From: Hanleya hanleyi
Taxonomy: Eukaryota; Mollusca; Polyplacophora; Lepidopleurida; Hanleyidae
Length of the DNA: 64,000 nucleotides
Direction: 5' to 3'
NCBI GenBank assembly: GCA_036873755.1
Contig: JAVTVY010037192.1
Location: 98,661-162,660 of the forward strand
Shown here in pieces: positions 12,043-24,000 of this stretch. Each line of letters begins with the position of its first letter. Positions within the stretch are counted from its first letter, which is position 1. The notes under the pieces were generated by a model that had not been told where the DNA came from, ran no database searches, and was given only the letters and a program-made list of their open reading frames with translations. The position numbers and the translations under genes were made by a program.

Positions 12043-15000
12043 GTGAGTTTATGAACTACCTTTGTGCGCATGCGTTTTCAATACTGTTCTTTCCCCTCAG
12101 TAGACATTACAGCAAATGTGTTCACTGGAAGAATTTATCCAGTTTTAATTTCCGAAATAGCATAAACCTTCCTCCCTTGGTGAGTGATCTCGGAAATTAA
12201 GCGCATGAAGTCTTGTATAACCGACGAGTCTGTCGGTGTCCAAATAACTCTCTCAGACAAGCGTTATCAAGAAGATAGATGTCTGGGTTTAAGGTTTAGC
12301 AATTTCTCGTAGCTGATATACATTTTACGTGGCAGACGACATCACAGCTTCCGGTGGACACAACCGATGGGTAGAGTTGGTTTCTTCAACCACTGCCAAC
12401 CGCATAAAATTTAATGACAGAAATCTTCTTCTTTTTTATTGGAATTCTGGTTCATTGCTCGCTTACCATACGGATTTCGCGGCCCCTACTGAACTATTCA
12501 CACAATTCCTTCGTTTATATATTTGGGCAATATCAAACATTCGTTGCAGCATTCGGTATTACGGAAATAATCCGACATTTTCCCAATGACTCATCGAATT
12601 TTCTTTGATCGTTCCCTTGCAATATATTTACTACACGAGTCACCCGTGGTGTATTTCAAATACCACATACGGTGTGTTAGAAATACACCACACCTGACCT
12701 CTCTTCCCCGGATTAGGTCAAATGAGGCGGAGCTCAGCTCGTGTGATCATTGGATGAAACAGTTACATGACGCTCGACGCTTCGCCCACTCGAGCACAAT
12801 ATCTCGCCAATATTTGGCATATAGTGTCTCGTATCATCATGTTACTATTACTTATTACGCATATACATTTAAAATAAAGTGTGACATCGAGAATCAAAAT
12901 TCAACCGGATATATTCGCACACTGTCGAACCTCTATCCTTAGTTTACAGATGGCTGGCTTCAATAATCTAGTTTGTCATATTACTATAGCCTGTTCTTTA
13001 AATCTGTATCTAAATGATGCCGTTTTTACCACGTAAGGCAAAAATATCAAAATTCTGAGACATTTGTCTCTTAAACTGGTAAGTTGAATCGTGCTCCAAG
13101 CTCCTCCGGGCATATATACGGAGGCTTTCCTATGAAGTCATATGGCTGCTTTTTAGCCACCATAATTCGTCGATTTTCTCACCTCTAAGCCTACATATCT
13201 CACCAATGGTCATGGTGATAATATATATTCATATTGAACAAACGGCCAGGTTATACGAGTACATGTGAGAATTTGGGTGCGTTTGACTTTTGTACTCTTG
13301 AATCTAATCATATCGAAATTAGATCTGGGTACACAAAGATATGGACCAGGCATGTATTGTCACGTGATCGCTGTATAACTAGAGGCCAAATCCGCAGTGA
13401 ATGAAATGACTTGGCATGCCCGTATATTTTAATGACGATACAATATATGATAAGATATGAATGTAGAAGTTCAGTAGACCTTAAACTATTTAGTTACACA
13501 TACAACGACAGTACAGTATGATTATTGGTCGATGTACGGCTCCAAATGATTTCTGGATAGGGAAATACTAGCGGTACAAAATGATTTCTGGATAGGGAAA
13601 TACTAGCGGTATAAATGATTTATGGATAGGGAAATCCTAGTGGTACAAAATGATTTATGGATAGGGAAATACTAGTGGTACAAAATGGTTTCTGGTTAGG
13701 GAAATACCAGCGGTACAAAATGATTTGGGGGTTCAACACAATTCAATGCAGCGCGTATTTTCTTTTCTCAGTTATGATGAAATTATGTTTATAAAATTGA
13801 GTTAGTGCCTGCAATTAAAATCAGATAAAATGTGTACATATGATCAGCAGCATAACGAAGCTATATTACTGAAATATACATGGTGCGCTAAGGTAACGTC
13901 ATGGGAATAGTTCCAGGAGACAGAAATAACTGCCATTTATTCTTATTAGATAGGTTCTCCTAGAAACGTGATGGCTGTTTCGGTACTGCAGAGCATCAGT
14001 CCATGAATAGATTTTGACAACTTGTGTCCTGCTGAAGTTTGCAAATAAATGATTATCCCAGTTTTACTGGTCGATGAAATGTCCCTGTTGGCACGTTCCA
14101 GTAGACTGCTCGTCTGTATGCGAAGTAAACTTTGCGTAAGGCCAAAGCAAACGCTTAAACTGTTTGCCCGATGTTCGTCATACTCGCTGTGTTGTATATT
14201 CAGGCAAAATGTCAGCTTTCTGGCAGCCAGATGCTATATTTCCAAACCCGTATCCAAGGACAATTCACAGATGGGACCAAGAGATCGCAAAATGGAATGG
14301 TTCACGATTTCTGCCAGTAAACGGCAAGACTGAGTTATCAGTGCGGCTCGGTTATCAGCGCGGCTGAGTTATCAGCGTAGTGATGATCCAAGCCAATTTA
14401 CCATCATATGGATTCCATGAAATAACTCATTCAGGAATACGTATGTCAAACAAACATCCATTTGGATGGTTGGCTTTGTATCGGGAATTACTTCACTTGA
14501 GCACGTATAACGTCGTCAGAGAAATCCTCGACAATACGACAGTGACTCATGCTATATCTCAGTATATATGTAGATAACTCGAGTGTGTATCAAGTCTATA
14601 AGTTCAGTACGCTTTATTGCTTTTCGTGAATCTCCGTCGAACTTAAATTGTGCGTGTTCATGTCAATATCTTGAGGCGCTCATACAACCTCTCCGTCAAA
14701 CGTAATTGATTGACTTTAAACAGAGGTAACAAAGTCATCACCGACTATCTAAACGATTGTCAAAGTCGAATTATCTTCAATCGAATACTATTCCCAAACT
14801 TGGCCCATATCTTCGTCCAAGTTAATTTATATGGTCCTATTTAGTGCATCTGGTTTCAAGTTGGTCAATATCAGCTTGTCGAGTCCTATGACTGCTTGTC
14901 ATATCACGCCGGCCTGTCTCCCCATCACCATTGGATGTTATCGTTTAATTTCACGGCAACTTACCCTCGTTCATCGCAATTAAAAACATAATCATGAAAC

Positions 15001-18000
15001 ATATCATGCGAGGTAAAGTCTGCATTGATTGGAGAGAGAGAGAGATAATTGAGGTTTAACGTCGCGTTCAGCAGTATTTTAGCGAAATAGCGACGATCAA
15101 ACAAATTTTAAGTATTCCAACTAAAACAAGTCAATAACCCAGCCATCCAGAAGTTATCAACACAACACACCAAAAAACATGTACATACATCAAAATTTAT
15201 ACAACAAACCGATTCTCTCAAATAACGTAAAATACAGTCTTCTTTTACCCAACTAGAAAGATCTTCTAAAGTAGCTGCTTGATAAAAAGAATCTCTTACA
15301 ATTTTAATATCTATACAGTCGATCAGAATATGGGTATCTCATCATGGTAGCGTCGGCACCGGTCACGACAAATCGGTACACTGTTGCGTTTTGAATGTGG
15401 GCACAGACGTCCAAGTTCCACCAATTCTCAATCAAACGAACTGTCACATAGTGTAATTAATCGGCAAATCTCTCAAGTTGAAGCAATCAGTGTTTGAGGG
15501 CATATTTCCCTCTTTTAAGTTGAGGGTGGACTAAAGCAAATGACAAGGCATTAACTCTTCGGGAAGCAGCGTACTTAACGGCCCAAGTACGATAAAAAGT
15601 CGTGAGTGTGTCGATTCCTCATCAATATAACTGGATACATAAGCGTTAATGTGCCCTTGCTGGACTGTAATCACGATGGTGAAGCATTTTTCTCATTTGT
15701 CTCTCATCGTTGTCTATAAGAGCCTAGTTTTTAAAGATGCCCACTCAAGCTCACTCGAGAACAGTTCATGGATTTGCGAGAATATTGCAGCATAAGCGAT
15801 CCAAATGTCATTAAACTACGATTAGATGAAATCTGTCGTAACAAAAAAATCATCAGCGCACGAGTTACACTTGTATATATTACATAACATTCTCATGACC
15901 TAACTGCATAGTTATATTTCACGGGTGCAGATTAATAAATCAACAAATTGGTATATCATGTCCCGAGTGCATTGACATTTTGGTATTGTTGATTTTACAA
16001 TTATGCAAGTCAACATCCGTTCAAATATATGCTGATGTCGAGAAGTGGTATGAGAAAAAAATTACAAAGAGCTTTTTCCACTTTTTATAGTATTATATTC
16101 CGATTACAGTTTGGAAATTTATTTTCTGATCAAAGAATACTGTACAGAAGTAATGGTAAGATTTATTATTCCAAAATACACGTAGGGCTTACAATACCTT
16201 GTATTTCACTTCAATATAATATAGATTTTTATTCACAAGTTTAGCATGATTTAACTTGTGGAAGCATGGATTTGTTGTTTATTGATAATGTTTTCACTAT
16301 ATGGTATATAAACTTTGGCATTACCTCTGTGCAATATTCTTTGAGAAGAACATAAAGTTCGATTTTCTTATGTCGAAATATTGCTATACACCAGCATGCC
16401 GTGTATTTTGTTCTATGGTTGACGATTTTTTGCGATTTTTTTTTGTTCATCTAACGTGCACTGTTAACAATCGCCCGTATATTTTACAGTAGCATACCGG
16501 CAGCTCAGGGTGCCAACCATCTACCGTAAAAATAACGGTGACCGTAAAAGTTGTTTCACGGTCGCCGTAAAATGTACGGTGATATACCGTAAATTTTACG
16601 GCGTTACCGTATAATATTTATTGTATAAATCTTTATTTCAGTAAGGACAACGACATATCTACCCTAATATAAATTTATGGCACTGATAACCATAAATTCA
16701 TGTCTGGAATTTGAAGCATAGTCTGCCGCGCATCGCATTCTCGTCTAACATTCCATATAACTTCGCATCCTCTGTCGTTTTTGTACGCAACTAACTCAGT
16801 GACTGGAGCACAGAAACTGAAGTTTCCGTTCATAGCGATCACGTCTTTTCTCCAGAGTATCGTTATTAGGAGCGATATGTGAGAATCAGTGTTTGTCTAC
16901 ACTATGATGGCGTTGATAAAAACTGTTTCTTGTTTGCTGGTGTTGAGATGGTAGGACACTGATGTAGAGTATAGGCTGAACTATAGCTGGACTCGAACAA
17001 AGGCAGTTAATTTTGCGCGGAGCTAATGTCATCACGTGATGCACGGTTAATAGGTCATACGATCACCTCCTATATGTGACCTTATTCCAGTTTACGGTAT
17101 TCTACCGTATTTTGAATGTGAATAACGGTATTCTACCTTATTTATGAATATATGGTATATTACCGTCAAATTCACGGTAATATACCGTAATTCTGAAGAT
17201 ACGGTAGATTACCGTCAGGCTTACGGTAATATACCGTCTATTTAACGGTACTTTGTTACAGTGTGCTCTCTCTCTCCCTGTTTCTCTTTCTGTATCTCTC
17301 TCTGTCTCTCAAAACGGATCTTCATCTGTAAACAAAGACAATGTGTATGATATAAAACAGAGTAAAACTGAGCTATTTGAACTGAAATTCTCTTGTTTAT
17401 TTACAGATGAGTTCGGAATTAAACGACTTAGAAAGAAATTTTAAGAAACGAATTATCACGCCTTCCGCGTCCCCCTAACCCTTAGCTATGATCAGAATAA
17501 CAAGCCGATTTGAAATTCGTGCTCGGTTTAATGTTTTTCTTGGAATGGCCAGAGGTCTAGTAAATACGACAATGTTGTTACAGCCAAGCAAGGACACCCC
17601 GAAACGCACGTGTGTGGCTCCCATGCAGTTCACACAGAGGGGCTTATGGGCTTAAGCTCTGGACTTGCAAAAGTCAAACAACGATATATCCGTGTTATAT
17701 TGAAAACGTTATCTTGGTGCGTAGAATTCAAAATTTCTGATTGGAATTTAAAAATCACACCCTGTGTTTAACCAAATTAACACGCCGCAAGAATTAATGA
17801 ATGGTGGCAACTTTGCATTAGATCCGATTCAACGAGCTGCTTGCACTTCATTTGTGGTACGATACATCACATTCTTTTTACTCCTCAGCCCCAATGGTTT
17901 CAGGGGCAATGTCATTGATCCTGTACGTCTGTCATTTTGCTTAAGCGCCTGACAATAAGACACCAGTTTGACAGATTTGTTATAGTTTGTTCTTTGTGAA

Positions 18001-21000
18001 CTTGTATAAGATTAACCTGGCTCCATACATAGATCAATGGGATGAATGAAACCCGGCACTGTTGATCACGTATATACAAAACTAGACTCAGATGTTTGAC
18101 CGAAACTCTGCAAAGAACCGATATCAATTTACCCCGAGATCAAGCTCACTGATACCCCATAATCAAAAAAAATATTAATAATCGGAATTATGTGTGTTAG
18201 AGAATACGTCAGAGGGAGACGATGTGTTGTGCGGGCGTATATTGTAGCCAATTTTGGCTCTTGTTACTCATTATTTCCTCCCTCTTGCCACCCCTGTTCT
18301 TCTAAGTGACCAGATAGTATATACAAGAATAGCATTCAGCACTATGCCTCCCGAAGTCTAATCTACTCGCCGGGGCACTGACCGACTGTTCGGGTCATCA
18401 AATTATAGGTCAAGCGAACACAACCTGTATTAACTCGATACTACCACACATGTTCCCATGCCAATACAGTTACTTATCCCAGCGTGCCATTTTTCAAGTC
18501 ACTGCTGCCAGCTGGCAATCATTGGCTAATTGATCTGCTGTGGACTTCTTCATTTGGGTTCTTGGGGTCCTGCTTGCTTGTTAAGAAGGACATATCACAC
18601 TTCACAAACACATTCTTCGAAAGCAAGGCTCAGCAACCAATTCGAAAGCAAGGCTCAGCAACCAATTAGTGCAATAGCGACATCCAATTATCATCATAAC
18701 ATGATCCTGACTTGCTAATTTCGGTCTCAAATTGTTCAACCTATGCCATCGAAACAAGACATGATTAGACTTAAGGTGAACTCATTCACGACCAAATGGT
18801 CTTTCCAGCTAAAACATGTGGAGCCTTAATTGTAGTGTTCTGGATATGAAATCTTAAAAGTTTTCTGCTTAAAACGTACAAATCCACGATTCGAGATGGA
18901 ACTGTTACACAAGCTATAATTCTGGGAGATTCAGTCTCCTGTCTCACCTATCATAAATGAGTTTCAAGAAACATACCCAACTTATAGACTCAACGAGAAG
19001 ACTGTGAGAAAGGCATGCAGAATGAATTCGACTAAGATACTAGGGAAAGAGGAGGAGAGAAAGAGGAGTGTTTATCCAGATCAGCTATGTAAATATTTGG
19101 GAACATTGCCATGGTTTACTGGCCTACATCCTTTGAGTTTTCTTCGTCGTGTGATATACAGGTCAACATTTTGGTATGGCAATTAGTTAAAATCAGATAT
19201 CGGAATGAAGCTGTCTAAACTGATAGCTGTTTTTGCCCCATTTATACTCACTAAATGCATTCAGGCATGACAGATATAATTCGGGCGACAAATCAATTAA
19301 TTTAGATCTTCAAGTTTTTTCCTTAACCGATGATAAACAAAGGTGGCTTTGTTAGTTTTTGAAACTATACCCTACTTGCGCTTCCTTTTCTATAGGTTTT
19401 CTTCTGTCCAGTAAAACAGACCAATATTGTTCTGGTGTATATATAAATAAATCCCTGGGTTGGGAGATATAGATCTTTTGTGTGCGAGAATTAGAGCATT
19501 TGTCCTTAGTAAACGTATTAGAACGAAACTCTTATGAAGTGGAACTTCATTGACGACAGGCGAACTAGAACACAATGAAATTACCTATGTTTTTGGCATT
19601 GGTATATATATTTATTTATTGAAATGGAGTAAGATTTCGAGCAAGCTTTTTAAAATCATTGAATAAGATTAGATGGATGGAAATTTGCTTCAATGCAGCT
19701 TTGTAGTTCTTGAGTTCATGACTGCGCTCAGCTCTGAGGTTTCTATCAATCTAGCTGTATGTCGCTGTCTTTAAAAAAAATGTCTAATGGGAGTAAGTCC
19801 GCCGCTACAAACGCCCATGGTCACCACACAAGAAGTTTCTAAATAAATATACTTTTGACGTGATTGTATCTATCTTCTGATAGTTCTAATAAGCCGAGAA
19901 GAAAACGATCCACGTCCGCAGTAATTATGTAGATTGACTACTTAACTGAAGATACCAACGGAATGCTTCCAACTTTCGTCTTCTTCACCATCATATGACA
20001 GCCTGCAGTTGCCATTTTGAGAGAAATCTGAAACATAACTTCCTTTCTTCATTGGTTCTTTATATACCGCGAGTCACTAATAATTGATGCGTCGTTAATT
20101 ATAATTGTTTCTATGCTAGTCAATTGTACTAGTCGCGTCTTTCGTTTCCAAGCGGGTTTAACTACAAGGAAATCAATCTTTGAACAAACTTTTGCGAAAA
20201 ATGAACCAGGGCTGCCCAGTCACCGTAGGACGGGATGATCCAATAAACAGATTTTCTTATTTTATATTTGGAATGTATATTTTTTATTATATAATTTCGT
20301 ACACATTTGGAATTGGTATTAACTGTCATACGAACAGTCTTTCGATTATTGACGCAGAAATTCTTTTATGGACGACGGCTGAATATTGAATGTCGGATCT
20401 GAGGCTTAATTTGACGATACTTTTAACTGTGGTGAAGAACGACGTGTGATACAAACCTCTCAATAGTCGGCGTTCATAAGCCGTACGACGTCGGGCATTA
20501 CAGGTTAGTTTTCCTGAGTATTCTTGCATTTACCAGTTTTACCCCATGTTGAGGCGTTTACTCTATCAGACGTCCACGATGCTCATCCATTAACATCAGA
20601 TGAGTTATTTGAGCTGATCTGTCATCACATCTCCCGAGCTAGCGTATCTAATTCCGATTAAGCCGGTTGTAGGGGCCATGTAGATACTTCATTTTCTCCA
20701 CATGAACAGCTGCAATAAAAGCGCGGATGAGATACTAAGGCTACATCGGAGAATCCACTGAATTCTCGGGTCTGAATGTGTCGACGAATGCGTCCCTGTA
20801 GAGTCATATGGTTGCTTTTTAGTCGCAACACGTCATTTTTCCCCACCTCTTGCATATCGCTCCAATTCATAATGTTCCATCGAACGATGTTAATGTATCG
20901 GTACTCGAGCTTCGAAAAGGACAATATAGATTCAATCTCATTTTTAAGCATTCTTGTGAGCTCATTAGAGACATACGAAATAGAAAGACCTGCTTTCTTG

Positions 21001-24000
21001 CTGAGATTGTAAATACGAAAGAAATTGATTTACCGCCATTCTCCAAAATTGTACCAGCGGTAAATTGGTATTTTCGTCCCGATGTGAATGCAACAATAAT
21101 TACATTTGGCCTGTCAAGTTTCAAAGCGTATTGGCACCAATAAAGTAAGATTTATAGTAATTGGTCATTATGGCCAATGCGTACCAAATATCGATTTCCC
21201 ATCGACAAGAATAAACGTTTGCTGTACAGTAAATCTATACTCCCCTTCGGTAGCTTTGTATTCTGAGTGAAGATATAATAGAGATGTCTGTATCAAAACG
21301 TAATAATCGTTTCGGGGGATATACATTTGTAGGTCTCGATCGGCGCAGATGGATAATGTTGCTGGTGCGTTCAACTCCCAATAACTTATATCGACTGCCT
21401 AGTTCATAAACATTGACATGCCTGATTTATGCCCGGCAGTTTTTACTTTCTGGATGTCTGCCGTCTTGAAGATGAGCTAGTTACTGCAAATACCCTATTT
21501 ATTTATGTAGACAGTTTACCGTGATTATGTGTAGACACGCTTGCGGTTTATGTTGCTCTTGAATGGCTACAGAATCGTTCCTGGTTTTCTTAAACTTCGT
21601 AATTTAGAGCCAGGCATTGCCATACTGCGGACATGTTATGACAGCTGAAATCTACTTCTGTTGAACGAAGGTGTCAGATATTATACTGTTTTACCTCTTT
21701 CTATCAGATATATGCCTTCCTCTCATCACTTCTGTGTACGAGTATGAAATGTATTATCTTCCTCTCATCACTTCTGTGCCCGAGTATGAAATGTATTATC
21801 TTCCTCTCATCACTTCTGTGTACGAGTATGAAATGTATTACCTTCCTCTCATCACTTCTGTGTACGAGTATGAAATGTATTACCTTCCTCTCATCACTTC
21901 TGTGTACGAGTATGAAATGTATTATCTTCCTCTCATCACTTCTGTGTACGAGTATGAAATGTATTATCTTCCTCTCATCACTTATGTGTACGAGTATGAA
22001 ATGTATTATCTTCCTCTCATCACTTCTGTGTACGAGTATGAAATGTATTACCTTCCTCTCATCACTTCTGTGTACGAGTATGAAATGTATTACCTTCCTC
22101 TCATCACTTCTGTGTACGAGTATGAAATGTATTATCTTCCTCTCATCACTTATGTGTAGGAGTATGGAATGTATTATCTTCCTCTCATCACTTCTGTGTA
22201 CGAGTATGAAATGTATTACCTTCCTCTCATCACTTCTGTGTACGAGTATGAAATGTATTACCTTCCTCTCATCACTTCTGTGTACGAGTATGAAATGTAT
22301 TATCTTCCTCTCATCACTTCTGTGTACGAGTATGAAATGTATTATCTTCCTCTCATCACTTATGTGTACGAGTATGAAATGTATTATCTTCCTCTCATCA
22401 CTTCTGTGTACGAGTATGAAATGTATTACCTTCCTCTCATCACTTCTGTGTACGAGTATGAAATGTATTACCTTCCTCTCATCACTTCTGTGTACGAGTA
22501 TGAAATGTATTACCTTCCTCTCGTCACTTCTGTGTACGAGTATGAAATGTATTATCTTCCTCTAATCACTTCTGTGTACGAGTATGAAATGCATTACCTT
22601 CCTCTCGTCACTTCTGTGTACGAGTATGAAATGTATTACCTTCCTCTCATCACTTCTGTGTACGAGTATGAAATGTATTAACTGACTATGCTGGTACCAT
22701 TTAGTGGTGTTGTGCAAAACAACATCAAACGACGCCGTACCCCTTTAACTCCGTCTTTAGCGCGCTTTAATACACTCCCACATGTCGAGACCAGATACAC
22801 TCTGTGGGCTGAATTGTAGCGATATGCAAGAGGTGGAGAAAATTGACGACGTCTGGCGACTGAAAAGCAACCATATGACACTACAGGAAAGCTTTCCTCA
22901 GCAACTCACATTCAGACCCGAGAATTCGGTGGATTCTCGGACGTAGCCTTAGTATCTCAGCCGTGCTTTTATTGTATCTGTTCATGTGGATACCATGAAG
23001 TATCCACACGACCCCTAGTACCAGCTTAAGCGGAACTAGATACGCTGGATACGCTGAAGACCTCGGGAATATCACTGTAGACAACATGGTAACAATATAT
23101 GGGTTTCACGTAACACGGGTTCCACTATTATCTTTCCATCGCCGTACATCTCCATAAACAGTTAACGAAATATCTACGGCTGACTTTGGGGGATGCGGCG
23201 ATTACTCGACGTTTGTGAAGTCAAACATTTATTTCTACAATCTGAATAAAGATTTTAAACTGCTTCAGGCTTTCTTCATTGGTAGAAGTTACAGAAATAT
23301 TTCTAAAATACTGGACATAAGGTACATTGAAAAAATATCAAGAAATTATAGAATCAAACAGCTGTGAAAATATAAAACAACATAGCATTTTGTTTCATCG
23401 TTCTAGTTCACATAAGATTACAGAGCTTCCGTTAGAAGCAACCCGACCACGCCCTCGACGTTCATCCATTAACAGCAGATGAGGTAGCTATTTAGTCCGG
23501 GAGCGGGTCGAAAAACCTGGAAATACAGTCCACCTAATGTTTTTTGATGGTTTCTATATCTTTTCGATGCGCTGATCACGAAACCGGATGATGCCACCTT
23601 GGCCTCATTGGGGAAATCGAAATATCCAAGATGGCCGCCATGAGGCATTTCCTGGTTATTATGTCATGCTGAATTGTCGCATGGATGATCTCGATCACTG
23701 ATTGTGATATATTTGACTATAAATTTGGGATAAATTCAATCAGTACATACGTCACACAACAATTTGGCGAAAACAAACAAGAATAACAGGAAAAATTATT
23801 CAAGATGGCTGGCGTTGACCCTTTAATCCTACCTGTCCGGGGGGGCACTTTCCGTCCCCCTGTTGGTTTTTTGCTCCTATCTACGGAACGACAAACAATT
23901 GAGAGCTGAAACTCCTTGACTTTTTAGATTATCATATTGGGGTCATTGTTAGCCTATTTGCATGACCCCACGAACAAGGGATCATGGGTAAATTCAAAAT

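Larger units (their letters stand above)
3730..13540 (+). repeat. Segmental duplication copy A (~9.8 kb)
   Basis: Collinear with 34000-39840 in the same orientation. Anchors visible by eye include 3780/34045 (GTCCGTCTAACGGCT), 5105/35387 (CACTCGGGAAAGCTCA), 6350/36145, 8580/37210 (CAAATAGGGTAAAAG), 11010/38270 and 11952/38645 (GTPase exon). Copy A is about 4 kb longer. The surplus is mostly explained by insertions: a foldback at 5740-6345, SINE/LINE tails around 7500-8035, the pearl-like element at 9380-10754 and a MITE near 11534. Apart from the GTPase exon I see no gene in it. The stretches 3900-5735, 6350-7500, 8250-9380 and 12043-13125 hold only duplicated non-coding sequence. Confidence 0.85.

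Noticed and set aside
21671..22681. Long ORFs of 162, 170 and 273 codons
   Set aside because: They are by-products of a 42 bp tandem repeat, whose length is a multiple of three; several frames are open equally and no non-repeat coding flank or splice signal exists.
21714..22681. CRISPR-like array
   Set aside because: Units are contiguous with no unique spacers, and the context is eukaryotic.
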